Below, in pieces: positions 1 through 8,458 of a stretch of 64,000 bases of DNA. The translations under genes and the position numbers were made by a program. The stretch comes from Paramesorhizobium deserti (GTDB lineage Bacteria; Pseudomonadota; Alphaproteobacteria; Rhizobiales; Rhizobiaceae), in assembly GCF_001558695.1 (NCBI RefSeq), contig NZ_LNTU01000038.1, positions 1 to 64,000 of the forward strand, written 5' to 3'. The notes under the pieces are model-generated. The model made no database searches, was not told the DNA's origin, and saw only the letters and a list, made by a program, of their open reading frames with translations. How positions within the stretch are numbered: position 1 is the stretch's first letter; each line of letters starts with the position of its first letter.

Positions 1-89
1 CCGCTACCAATATACGACCGCTCACTCCCTACGCCAGACGGGGTCTCCTTGTCGCTTACGATCGACCGAACGCCCTCTAGGTCTTTCAT
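1..89 (-). CDS. partial gene, translationally coupled to the HEPN-like gene
   Basis: An open frame starts with ATG at 89-87 and stays open to the left edge of the window (29 codons, beginning MKDLEGVRSIVSDKE). Its ATG overlaps the TGA stop of the upstream HEPN-like gene in a TGATG arrangement, the usual sign of translational coupling. No domain can be recognised in so short a piece. Its value is that it extends the leftward operon beyond the window, so the system may have at least five genes. It is too short to exclude a chance open frame. Confidence 0.45.
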   Translation of the reverse strand, partial: MKDLEGVRSIVSDKETPSGVGSERSYIGS

Positions 90-778
90 CAGGCGATGGT
101 TTCTGGGCTAAATCCAAGCTCGTTTAATATCGTCGCCAACGTCATGCCGTAATAACCTGTCCAGTGGAATAGGAAGCCATCGATCCTCGAGATGCCCTGG
201 GCCTCACCAATTCTCGCGATCAACAGCAGGCACCAATAGTGCGCTTCTCTGCAGAAATTCGCGTCTTCGAAGATCGCTTGCGGGTTTTCAACGAGCCCAT
301 CAATGTGGATGCCCGGGAGCGACATGGATGACGGTGTCCAACGCGGATGCATTATCGTGTTTCTGAGGTTGGAGAATTGGAATATCCGGTCGATGAGCGT
401 AGCCTGATCAGTGACAAATTGCTCGGGCGTCATTGCGATAAGATCCGCAAATTTCCTGGAGAGAGTCCCGCTGCGCTGTTCAAGGCGCTGCAGGATTGCT
501 GCGCTGCCTAACTGGTTTCCACGCACGTGGAAATAGGTGTTGGCGAACGCCTCCAGGCCGGTGAGGCTCATGACGAAGCTCTGAAGGCCAGAACCACGCA
601 GTTCGTTCGCGCTTTCCTGTTCAGACATCGCCCGCAGATGATCCGAGGCAAGCCGGAAATACGTCGAAACAACCGTGTACACTTGCTCGAGCTGTACCGC
701 CGCCTTATACGGATCGCCATCTTTCCGCACCTGTGTAACGGTCCCGTCTTCCCCAACCTCTAGATCGAAATGCGGCAT
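89..778 (-). CDS. HEPN-like protein with RX4H motif
   Basis: 229 residues, largely helical in appearance, no signal peptide or membrane segment. Near residues 139-144 it carries R-N-T-I-M-H, matching the RX4-6H signature of HEPN domains, often RNases in toxins and phage defence. Upstream, around residue 75, is a Glu/aromatic helix (TGLEAFANTYF) of the kind HEPN proteins often have. The ATG at 778 is preferred over a TTG four codons earlier because GGAGGA lies five bases before it. It is the fourth readable gene of the leftward operon and its stop overlaps the next ATG. The motif is seen; RNase activity is inferred. Confidence 0.6.
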   Translation of the reverse strand: MPHFDLEVGEDGTVTQVRKDGDPYKAAVQLEQVYTVVSTYFRLASDHLRAMSEQESANELRGSGLQSFVMSLTGLEAFANTYFHVRGNQLGSAAILQRLEQRSGTLSRKFADLIAMTPEQFVTDQATLIDRIFQFSNLRNTIMHPRWTPSSMSLPGIHIDGLVENPQAIFEDANFCREAHYWCLLLIARIGEAQGISRIDGFLFHWTGYYGMTLATILNELGFSPETIA

Positions 779-811
779 CTGCTCCTCCAAAATACGGCCT
801 AGTGCGACATA

Positions 812-826
812 GACTAGAATCTAGTC
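812..826. promoter_or_regulatory. 15-bp perfect palindrome upstream of the HEPN-like gene
   Basis: GACTAGA-A-TCTAGTC lies 34 bases before the start codon of the HEPN-like gene, in the 134-base gap after the metallopeptidase gene. It could be an operator for an internal promoter. No T-run follows, so it is not a typical terminator. Confidence 0.35.
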
Positions 827-912
827 ATTGCTGCCGCGAACGGGAATGAGATTAGTCTGAGGTAGGGTGAGATTCATGTTCGATCATGATGATGTGAAAT
901 TCTGAATCGAAA

Positions 913-2556
913 TCACATTGAAAGAATTGAAGCATCATCAGGGTGAGCACCGTAAATCATCTCGAAGTGACGATCCGCGAATGTCTTCATTTCCTCGCGG
1001 GTGCCGTTCTGGCTCAGCCAACGGTAGTTGTAGTTAAATCGCCCCGGTTTTTGGATCCATTGATCCGTCATGTCGTAAGTAACGTTGGCGGCGTAGAAGC
1101 TATCGAACACGTTCTGAACAGACTCTTCACTGCGACCTGAAACCAATCTTGGAAAGATGCCGTCGTCGTCTTCTTTATCAATGAACAAGGCGCCATGCCG
1201 ATCAAACAAAAATAACGCGTGTTCCGATACGCGCTCACCTGCCATCCAAGCGCCAGGCCAGCAAAAGAACTCTGGTGTCGCGAGCTTATCCTGCATGAAT
1301 GCAAGAAAATGGGAGAAAAGTACCCGAACGGGGGTATTCCCTACCTTAAAGTCGAACGTTTCAAGCTCACCCATCAAGCCATGGAGAGCAGCATCTTCTC
1401 TGATCCAGTCTGTGCACGCCGCGGCGATTTCCAGCGGCGATGCGTTTAATGAGTAACGAGCAAGCTCACTTGTGACGGCGACGTACTCCTCCCGACTGTA
1501 GTGCCGGATCGCGGTGGTTGTCCAAGGACATTGAATCCTGATCAAGGTTGCCAGCATCATGAATCTGGCACCTGGATCGGTGTCAGTTATAAATGAGCGG
1601 AAATGCGGCCATATCTCAAAAGGAAAACCTGCTCCAGGATTTATGGCCATATCGCATACCAGGAGGAACAGCCCAACGGTTGGGTGGGTCACCGAAGCTG
1701 GTCGGTCTAATTGCGTCGCTTCAAGGAACAAGTTAAACGCTGACTCATAGACCCCGTGAAGCATTCCCATTTGTTTAAAGTCGTCAAGCTCCAATCGACC
1801 ATTAGAAGCGAATGCGAGATATTGCATTTGGCTAAAACAGGCCTGGCCTTCAAATATCTCTCGCGTACCTACTCCCCATAATTCGATGGGAGATTTGAAG
1901 TAGAAGCCCGTTTCCTTGGCCGCTCGAAGGGCGTGAAACTCATCTTCCCATCCCTTCGGATGAGGTAGTACCTTAAATTCGGGGTCGACGGTGGCGCCTA
2001 AGACGAGGATATTGTTGCCATAAGCTATCTGGTGTGCGTGTCCAACCGATTCAAATAGGGGACTGTTGCTGATATCCTTAGCGGAAGCTGAATTGTACGT
2101 TAGAGCCCGGAACGCTCCGAAATCGAAGTGATTATTGACTATACGATTGGCGAGACCGGTAACGTTCTTGACAGTGCTTGGCCCTGGCAGCGTGAGCGCC
2201 AGTTCACGGACCGATTTTTGAAAGCCGTATCTCTCCAGCAGCTCCTTTAAGTGCGTGTAGTTCGCGTGTGCTTGTGTCGGGTATGTGAGGCTAAGCATTA
2301 AACCATGCGTTGATCCAACATGCTGCCACCAGTGGATCGTCTCGTGAAGAAAAGTCGAGAACGCCTGTACGGTTTCAAAATTCGATCTTTGAGTCGACTG
2401 ACTGCCGTTGGCAATGCCGCCCAAGGCTTTATGGACCTTCGGAGACAGCCGTAAAACGAATTGAAACGTGTTGTAGGAGCCGTGCCCATCAAGGGTCGCG
2501 TGAAAGGAGCCACGTTCGGCGGGGGTCAGAAGGCCGGACTGGAGGTTTATCGCCAT
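913..2556 (-). CDS. putative zinc metallopeptidase (HExxH), unknown family
   Basis: 547 residues, no signal peptide, apparently cytoplasmic. Residues 71-75 are H-E-T-I-H followed by WWQH, a clear zincin HExxH helix. A candidate third ligand is the Glu in the later segment REIFEGQACF (about residue 230), which would make it gluzincin-like; that assignment is inference. I do not recognise a named family. It sits between two HEPN-like genes in one leftward operon, 57 bases after the preceding gene. A peptidase beside HEPN proteins could release or destroy a toxic partner. The start at 2556 has GGGAA just upstream. Confidence 0.6.
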   Translation of the reverse strand: MAINLQSGLLTPAERGSFHATLDGHGSYNTFQFVLRLSPKVHKALGGIANGSQSTQRSNFETVQAFSTFLHETIHWWQHVGSTHGLMLSLTYPTQAHANYTHLKELLERYGFQKSVRELALTLPGPSTVKNVTGLANRIVNNHFDFGAFRALTYNSASAKDISNSPLFESVGHAHQIAYGNNILVLGATVDPEFKVLPHPKGWEDEFHALRAAKETGFYFKSPIELWGVGTREIFEGQACFSQMQYLAFASNGRLELDDFKQMGMLHGVYESAFNLFLEATQLDRPASVTHPTVGLFLLVCDMAINPGAGFPFEIWPHFRSFITDTDPGARFMMLATLIRIQCPWTTTAIRHYSREEYVAVTSELARYSLNASPLEIAAACTDWIREDAALHGLMGELETFDFKVGNTPVRVLFSHFLAFMQDKLATPEFFCWPGAWMAGERVSEHALFLFDRHGALFIDKEDDDGIFPRLVSGRSEESVQNVFDSFYAANVTYDMTDQWIQKPGRFNYNYRWLSQNGTREEMKTFADRHFEMIYGAHPDDASILSM

Positions 2557-2613
2557 CAGCTTCCCAGAATATGCGACGGTGAATTTGTCCGGAGATATCC
2601 GGGTTGCATCAGC

Positions 2614-3339
2614 TCAAATTATTCGGACTTTATCGTAGTTCAAATTCGAAAAATCGACGACGAGCTTCTCGTCGAAATGGTCGCGAAAATCCAACGCATC
2701 GGCGCCTTCGAAAATCAATCCTCTGTCCCTAAGGCTTCTAAAGACCCTCGAGACGGCGGAGATGAACACAGGTATCACATTTAAGTAAATCTGCTTCTGA
2801 GGATACCTCTCCCGTTCTGCTTTTCGGAGAACGTCGTCGAAATGGAGGCCAGCGCGCAAATGTTGGATGAGAGACTGTCGATTAGCGCTACTTAACTTGT
2901 TTTCCAATGCAGGTGATTGGAGCACTGGGTCGACGCGCATGAGGAAGTCTTGGATTTTATAAAACTGTCGTGCTGTCGAAGCTGGGTTCACCAGCCGATG
3001 GCTCACCAAAAGAAATTCGGCCCCTAGAAAACGACGAGGACCGCCTGGTTTGTTCATTTCGGCGTTCCAACTGGAAAAAAGCTCATGGTCACGGTGATGG
3101 AGCGCATTTCTGAGCATAATCAACACGGCGGTGTCGGGATTTACGAAGTAATCGAAATCGGATTTATCGACATCGTACAGGCTGTGAAGCGCTTCCAATT
3201 TTGACTCGAATGCTCGGTCTAAATTTTCAATAGCCTCTTCCAAATCTACATGCTTAAGTGTTTTGAATGCTAGATTTGCTTCGCTATATCGCCTCATGGT
3301 GGTCGCAAGAACCCGAACGGCATTTTGTTTGATCTTCAT
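2614..3339 (-). CDS. HEPN-like protein with RNALHH motif
   Basis: 241 residues, mainly helical, soluble. Residues 77-82 read R-N-A-L-H-H, giving both RX3H and RX4H spacing; the R-N-x-x-x-H form is typical of HEPN nuclease sites. The C-terminal part (about 150-241) shows no motif I know. The gene starts 43 bases after the methyltransferase stop and is followed 57 bases later by the metallopeptidase gene, so the genes are probably co-transcribed. Sequence similarity to the other HEPN-like gene is not obvious beyond the motif. Without a profile search the HEPN call is tentative. Confidence 0.5.
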   Translation of the reverse strand: MKIKQNAVRVLATTMRRYSEANLAFKTLKHVDLEEAIENLDRAFESKLEALHSLYDVDKSDFDYFVNPDTAVLIMLRNALHHRDHELFSSWNAEMNKPGGPRRFLGAEFLLVSHRLVNPASTARQFYKIQDFLMRVDPVLQSPALENKLSSANRQSLIQHLRAGLHFDDVLRKAERERYPQKQIYLNVIPVFISAVSRVFRSLRDRGLIFEGADALDFRDHFDEKLVVDFSNLNYDKVRII

Positions 3340-3382
3340 CGCTTTTTGCGGACCACGCCTTCAATAAGATGAGAAGTGATCA

Positions 3383-4096
3383 TTAGGGTTTCTTGCAGAC
3401 CAGTATCGTTTCCGTTCGCATGCGCTTGCTTAGACTATCGCCCGTGACCGGAAGATAGCGGTTGGCAACGGGCAGGTCTCGTTCCCTCATTTCAACTAGT
3501 TCCATTCCCGCAATCCGCGCGCTTTCAGCGACCCCTTGAGCGTTGTTGATAAAGGTACCTTTAATACAGCTGTTGCCCACCACATAAGTCGACGAACCGC
3601 CGGACTTCAGCACACGCGCAATTTCGGCGGCCATGCTAAGAAGGTCGAGTGCATATCTTTGGATTATTCCTTCAATCCTACCGGGAAGAGCGGAACGTCC
3701 ACGCATGGCAGTCACCACGGTGTCTACCTCGTTTTTCTGGTCGTGGCTGTCAGCTTTTCTTTCGGCTCCGATTGACGAAGACCTTACCAAACGGAGCTCC
3801 GGGATCGAATGGCCTAACCAAACGAGAGACATGCGGTGACCTCTCAAGTAGTCAATCGCGTTCAGGTAAGGTGGAGATGTGATGACGGCATCGATTGTAG
3901 CATCAGGAAGATCGAGCGCCCGAGCATCTCCCTTAGCAATCCTTGCCGTACCCGGCGGCGGATTCTCGACGAGACGCTGACGCAGCTGGCCAACCGAACG
4001 CTCGAAATTCGGAACCACCTCGTATTCGGACTCGGTCGCCACCCGGTGAGGGCGGCTATCGGTAGCGGACACGATGAACCGTCGTCTCGTCGCCAT
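3383..4096 (-). pseudogene. DNA amino-methyltransferase, 5' end lost to an IS66 remnant
   Basis: The frame carries T-S-P-P-Y (residues 73-77), motif IV of N4-cytosine/N6-adenine DNA methyltransferases, preceded by GDARALDLP and followed by a GGSSTYVVGNS segment resembling the AdoMet-binding strand. Such enzymes modify DNA for restriction-modification or regulation. Its first roughly 10 codons are antisense IS66 transposase sequence, so the original N-terminus and promoter are gone. The remaining 225 or so codons are uninterrupted. It heads the HEPN/metallopeptidase operon. It may still be expressed from a fortuitous start, but I call it truncated. Confidence 0.65.
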
Positions 4097-4847
4097 GGAT
4101 GAGAGGCTGCGATCTGAGCCGCAGCTTCAGGGCGTCATAGATGCGGGAGAGATGCTTTTCGCTCGAGCCGATCACCCAGTGGCCCAGAGCGCCACGGCTG
4201 ACGGGAACGCCGGCGCGTTCGAATGTCTGCGCCAGGCGGTAGAGCGGCGTGCCGTCGACATACTTATGAACGAGCGCGAAGGCCAGCGTCGAAGCCGTGG
4301 CGATGCTGCCCGGCAAGGGCTGCGTCGGCATCGGCGCGGTCACGACCGGCGTGTTGATGCCGGTGCGGTCGCAATGGCGGCAAGCATATTTGAAGCGCAC
4401 ATTCTGCAGGACCTTCGCCTTCACCTCGATATGAAGTTGCTCGGTGACGGTCTCGCCCATGCGATGCATCGGGTGACGGCAGCAAGGACAAGCCTTCTCG
4501 TCGTCGGCAAGGTCATACTCGACGCGCTCGCGCGGCAGGTTGTCCGGCAAGGCCTTGCGGCCGCGCTTCTTTCCCGTCGCCCCTGGGGTCGCCGGCAAGC
4601 CCGTGTCCGGCAGGGCAACGACATCGCCATCTTCGTTGTCGGCGGCGTCCTCATCGCCAAACTGTTCAGCTTCATTGAAGAGGCGATCAACGTGCTTTTC
4701 ACTGCGTGGCGCAAAACGATGCAGCCGTGCCAGCGCCAGTTCTTCCTCGAGCTTGACGACGCGCTCCGTGAGCTGACGGTTCTCCGCCTGCAGCGCAGCA
4801 ATGCGCGCCATCAACTCTTCAACAGTCGGTTCGCCGGGTCGATTCAT
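4056..4847 (-). pseudogene. tnpC: IS66 TnpC transposase, C-terminally truncated
   Basis: 263 residues remain of a protein normally over 500. Present are the N-terminal coiled coil (about 10-45), a zinc-finger-like C-P-C-C / C-R-H-C region (about 118-162) and the start of the catalytic domain ending at the first Asp (HGDETT). The last six residues come from the fused methyltransferase DNA. The other catalytic acidic residues are lost, so it cannot be an active transposase. It lies 54 bases after tnpB. Confidence 0.9.
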
Positions 4848-4901
4848 CAGATTCTTGAATCGAAAGCATGCCGCCGCGTCAACCGCTCAATTCGAAAGCC
4901 C

Positions 4902-5255
4902 TCAACCGGCAACCTGATATTGCCGCACCGGATGGCGGACCATCGCATCGATATCGATGCCGTCGAGGATCCAGTGCAATTGCTCGGTCGTAAGCGTGAC
5001 CACCGCTGCCTCGCGGCGCGGCCACCGGAACTTGTCCTCGGTCAGCCGCTTCAGGACCAGCACAAAGCCGGACCGGTCGAAGAACAAGAGCTTCATCCGG
5101 TCGCGACGGCGATTGCAGAACGCAAAAACCACCGGAGCAAACGGATCGAGCGCCATCGTTTCCTGAACCAGAACCGCAAGGCTGTTGATGCCGGCCCGGA
5201 AGTCGATCGGCTCACGGTGCAGGTAGACTTTCAGATCAGCGCCCAGTCTGAACAT
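4902..5255 (-). CDS. tnpB: IS66 TnpB accessory protein
   Basis: 117 residues, full length for the IS66 Orf2 family, with the diagnostic region around P-I-D-F-R-A-G-I (residues 16-23) and KLLFFDRSGF. TnpB is needed for IS66 transposition although its biochemical role is not settled. The gene overlaps the end of tnpA by 20 bases, as usual in this family, which suggests coupled translation. It appears intact, but the element lacks a working TnpC and one end. Confidence 0.93.
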   Translation of the reverse strand: MFRLGADLKVYLHREPIDFRAGINSLAVLVQETMALDPFAPVVFAFCNRRRDRMKLLFFDRSGFVLVLKRLTEDKFRWPRREAAVVTLTTEQLHWILDGIDIDAMVRHPVRQYQVAG

Positions 5256-5709
5256 GACCCAACGCTCCGATGATCGCCGTCAATGCATCCACATCACCGC
5301 ATTCCAGCGTCAACTTCACGCCGTTCGGCAGTGACGCGCTCACCTTGGCTGGAGAGGAAAAAGGCGCAGCCCTTTTCGATGCCGACCCACGCACTCCATC
5401 GCAAGTCCCCGGCAAATCCACCGCAGCCATGCTGCTCTGTCGCAGCAAGGCCCGATGGGAAGTGCTTTCAATCTGAACCGGGATAAACGCCGGTGATGAG
5501 GACGGCGGGAGAGGCTGGGTCTGCGTGCGTTTCTTTATCCACTTGCGCAGAAGGTTCGCATTGACCCCATGTTCGAGCGCAAGCCTCGATACCGACACGC
5601 CAGGCTCGAGGCAGGCCGCGACAAGACGGTCCTTCGATGCGGGGTCGTATCGGCGTCGCCCGTTCCGGCCGACAAGTCTCACACGCAGTTTCTGCTCATC
5701 TTCTTCCAT
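5236..5709 (-). CDS. tnpA: IS66 TnpA (helix-turn-helix) protein
   Basis: 157 residues from the ATG at 5709 (MEEDEQK). The N-terminal half (about 20-65) has the IS66 Orf1/IS3-OrfA type helix-turn-helix with GVSVSRLALEHGVNANLLRKW, which binds element ends in related systems. The frame continues upstream to 5766, but those codons cross a 26-base inverted repeat, so the internal ATG is the better start. It overlaps tnpB at its 3' end. Intact, but in a dead element. Confidence 0.9.
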   Translation of the reverse strand: MEEDEQKLRVRLVGRNGRRRYDPASKDRLVAACLEPGVSVSRLALEHGVNANLLRKWIKKRTQTQPLPPSSSPAFIPVQIESTSHRALLRQSSMAAVDLPGTCDGVRGSASKRAAPFSSPAKVSASLPNGVKLTLECGDVDALTAIIGALGHVQTGR

Positions 5710-5714
5710 CACTT

Positions 5715-5740
5715 GGTGTCCACCTATTTTGGTGGACACC
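5715..5740. repeat. inverted repeat in front of IS66 tnpA
   Basis: GGTGTCCACC (5715-5724) and GGTGGACACC (5731-5740) form perfect 10-base arms around a TATTTT loop, ending six bases upstream of the tnpA start codon. It could be an operator for TnpA or a hairpin that limits read-through into the element. Confidence 0.6.
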
Positions 5741-5791
5741 TCATGCATCAGAGCACTCAATGGCAAAAGGTGCGGGGAAATTCGCGCTTAC

Positions 5792-6859
5792 TCTCCGCAA
5801 GCAGAGAGAGCCCATCTTTGGGAATTCCGACATCCCTCAGGCGTACAGGGAGGTTCAGGCGCACAGGCAGCAATGCCAGTCCTTCGATGAAACGGGAAAT
5901 CCGCTCGGCTTGATCGGCGGCTCAAGGTGAGGAAAAAGGCAAGGCGCCAGCTCGGCATAGGCATCGCCACACGCAGTCGCGTTGAAGCGCAGGACATGCG
6001 GCAGCACCAGACTGTTGGAAAGGCCGTGCGCAACATGATAGCGGCCACCGACCGGGTAGGCGAGAGCATGGACGGCAGCGACTGGCGAATTGGCAAAGGC
6101 CTGGCCGGCCAGCATGGCGCCGATCAGCATCGCCTGTCGGGCGGCCAGATTGGTTCCGTTCACGACGGCAATCTCGATATTCGCCCCGAGAAGCCGAAGG
6201 GCCTCCTTGGCAAGGGCACGGGAAACTGGATTGTTGTTTGCACTCGCGGAGGTGAACGCCTCGATGGCATGCACCATGGCGTCGATCCCCGTCGCAGCCG
6301 TCACGACCGGTGGAAGGCCGATGGTCAACTCCGCGTCGAGAAGGGCCGCATCCGGTAGCAGCACCGGCGATACGACGCCCTTTTTCTCGTATGCGCCGGT
6401 GGTGACAATGGAAATCGGCGTGACTTCAGACCCGGTGCCCGCCGTTGTCGGCACGAGTACCAGCGGCAGGCGCTGCCCACTGACTTTCCCCACACCATAA
6501 ATATCGCCGAGTGCTTCACCGCTTTTGCAGAGCAGGGCCACCAGCTTGGCGACATCGAGCGACGAGCCGCCGCCGATGCCAAGCACACCGGTTGCGCCGA
6601 AGGCAATCGCCTGCGCCACAGCCGCATGAATGATCGTTTCCGGTGGATCGGCGACAACGCCGGTGAAGGTCGATGTCTCAGCGCCGCCGTTCGCAAGGGT
6701 TGCCAGGGCCGGCTGAACGAGTCCAGCTTTGACGACCCCATCGTCCGAAATCACCAGAACACGCGGCCCAAGTCGGGTTTTCGTCAATTCCGAGAGCTTG
6801 GCGATGCAACCCGGCCCCGCAATGATCTGCGGGACGGTCGCGAATGTGAATGTGGACAT
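5792..6859 (-). pseudogene. iron-containing alcohol dehydrogenase, frameshifted and truncated
   Basis: The first 310 or so residues are a good group III alcohol dehydrogenase: Rossmann-like N-terminal domain with GIGGGSSLD, the TTAGTGSEVTP signature near 138-148, and Fe-ligand region with HAIEAF, HALAYPVG and HVAHG. After LEPP (near 5920) a one-base shift changes frame. The correct C-terminal reading resumes in another frame (ADQAERISRFIEGLALLP...) until it meets the IS66 end at 5791, so about 40 terminal residues are missing. The enzyme would oxidise an alcohol or reduce an aldehyde using NAD(P). Two lesions make activity unlikely. Confidence 0.85.
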
Positions 6860-6871
6860 CGTGCCGTTCTC

Positions 6872-7078
6872 TCACTGATGCCATTTGACGAGCGGCTGGT
6901 AGTGATGCGGTTGGCGCATGACAACAAGATCCTTTCGCCGGACGATATTCGTCGGATAGGGCGTCTCGAGATTGGTGGTATCGACCGCTGCCGCAGCAAT
7001 CCCATCTTCATCCAAAATCGGTGATTCCTTGCGTGGAAAAGATCGTTGTTCAATAAGCCTTCTTCGATACGCTTTGCA
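6872..7078 (-). pseudogene. C-terminal remnant of an unidentified gene
   Basis: Directly before the dehydrogenase start, a frame of about 68 codons without a good start ends in ...VVMRQPHHYQPLVKWHQ and stops 12 bases before the dehydrogenase ATG. Codon use looks protein-coding and the spacing suggests a former operon partner. I do not recognise the family. A stop codon at 7081-7079 bounds it upstream. Confidence 0.4.
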
Positions 7079-7168
7079 TCAAAGCCGCAAAGTGACTTCG
7101 ATTAGAAGTCGCCGAACCCGATTGCGATAGACTGGAATTATGCCGTTTGCCTCCACATGGCTCGTGAT

Positions 7169-7986
7169 GGTAGCGTCGCCTTAACATTTTCGGCGGTATT
7201 TATGGGCATGAGCCCGAACCCGCCGACCGATCTTACGACGCCCAGGTATAAGCGTCATCGTTTTCCCGCAGAGATTATAGCGCATGCGGTTTGGCTGTAT
7301 TTCCGCTGAGCCTGCGCCATGTAGAAGATCTGCTGGCGGAGCGGGGTATTGAAGTCTCGTTCCAGACTGTCGCGGAGTGGGCTGCCAAGTTCGGCCGAGA
7401 CTATGCCCGCTCCATCCCGGCGGCGGTCCAGGGGAAGTTTTGCCGACAAGTGGCATCTCGACGAAATGGTCGTTTCCATCAAGGGCAAAAAATACTGGTT
7501 ATGGCGGGCCGTCGACGCTGATGGTTATGTTCTCGACGCTCTGATCCAGAGCCGCCGGAACAAGAAGGCGGCCCTTCGGCTGATGCGAAAGCTACTGAAG
7601 GCCCAGTGCGTCACACCGCGTGTTATGATCACCGACAAGCTCAGATCATCCTACGATGTGGCCAGAAGAGAAATCATGCCCGGTGTCGAGCATCGTTCGC
7701 ATAAGGGGTTGAACAACCGGGCGGAGAACTCACACTTGGCTGTCCGACGACGAGAACGAGGCATGATCCGGTTCAAGTCGGCAGGGCAATGCCAGTCCTT
7801 CGTATCCATCCATGGCCCGATCGCCAACCTTTTCCATCTTCACCGCAAACATCTGACAGCCGCCGATCACCACGATATTCGTGCTGCCGCTATGGCGGTC
7901 TGGAGCCAAATCGCCTTGACGACTGCCGCATGAAGCGGCCCCGCCCTGGGCATCCTGTGCCCAACCCAGGTTAAGGCGACGCTACC
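7169..7986 (+). mobile_element. IS6-family insertion sequence (decayed)
   Basis: An 818-bp element bounded by perfect 17-bp inverted repeats, GGTAGCGTCGCCTTAAC at 7169-7185 and its complement at 7970-7986. The size and internal transposase fit the IS6 (IS26-like) family. The eight bases on each side (CTCGTGAT and GTTCCATA) do not match, so no target-site duplication remains, as expected after cointegrate-mediated deletion or recombination. Confidence 0.92.
7202..7933 (+). pseudogene. IS6-family transposase with two frameshifts
   Basis: About 240 residues when corrected. The N-terminal helix-turn-helix part is read from 7202 to about 7310, where one base is lost. A second segment (SLRHVEDLLAERGIEVS...) runs to about 7435, where an extra T in GGGAAGTTTTGCC shifts frame again. 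The DDE domain follows intact: WHLDEMVV (first D), MITDKLRSS (second D) and NRAENSHL (E). The catalytic residues are present, but three separate frames make a functional protein unlikely. Confidence 0.9.
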
Positions 7987-8149
7987 GTTCCATAAATAGG
8001 CGTTATCCCACGATTGAGATTGCGCTCGTCGCTTCAGATACCATTCAAAAGCAACTAGAGGAAACGAGAACGGGCGAAGGCGGTCCTAAAAGCGCTATGG
8101 CATTTGTCATTCATATGCATTATCATCTCACCGAAAAGTGGAGATCGCT

Positions 8150-8458
8150 ATGGCTGCAAATGCACTGGTGCAAACTCGTATTGATGCCGAGGTTCGGGAT
8201 CGTGCCTCGGCAGTACTTGGAAATATGGGGCTTACGGTATCGGACGCGGTTCGGATCTTACTCACCCGGACGGCCAACGAGGGTGCGCTGCCGCTTGAAC
8301 TTCTTTCAGGCAGTGAGGCCCATGACACTTGGTTTCGCACCAAGGTACTTGAAGCGCTGAACGATACTCGGCCGGACGTCTCGGATGACGAAGTCGAGGC
8401 ACATTTTGCTGAACGTCGAGCGGCAGCCCGCCTTAACGCGGATGCTCGCAAATCGTGA
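8150..8458 (+). CDS. RelB/DinJ-family antitoxin
   Basis: 102 residues from the ATG at 8150, which has GGAGA six bases upstream; an earlier in-frame ATG at 8138 has no such site. The N-terminal ribbon-helix-helix (about 4-45, ALVQTRIDAEVRDRASAVL, then SDAVRILLTR) is the RelB/DinJ DNA-binding fold, and the C-terminal half is the toxin-binding arm. It should neutralise the downstream toxin and repress the shared promoter. The toxin start overlaps the stop (GTGA). Both genes are intact, unlike several other toxin-antitoxin modules nearby. Confidence 0.88.
   Translation: MAANALVQTRIDAEVRDRASAVLGNMGLTVSDAVRILLTRTANEGALPLELLSGSEAHDTWFRTKVLEALNDTRPDVSDDEVEAHFAERRAAARLNADARKS

Larger units (their letters stand above)
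4075..5791 (-). mobile_element. IS66-family element, 3' part deleted
   Basis: Contains the tnpA-tnpB-tnpC order typical of IS66. The outer end is recognisable: read leftward from 5791 the element begins GTAAGCGCGAATTTCCCC, matching the GTAA start usual for IS66 termini. The other end is missing, because tnpC stops matching right after its first catalytic region and the sequence continues as methyltransferase. The remnant therefore joins two truncated genes, the alcohol dehydrogenase on the right and the methyltransferase on the left. That implies an adjacent deletion after insertion. Confidence 0.85.

Noticed and set aside
4074-5273. 399-codon rightward frame across IS66
   Set aside because: Antisense to tnpC, tnpB and tnpA, all recognised in the normal IS66 order.
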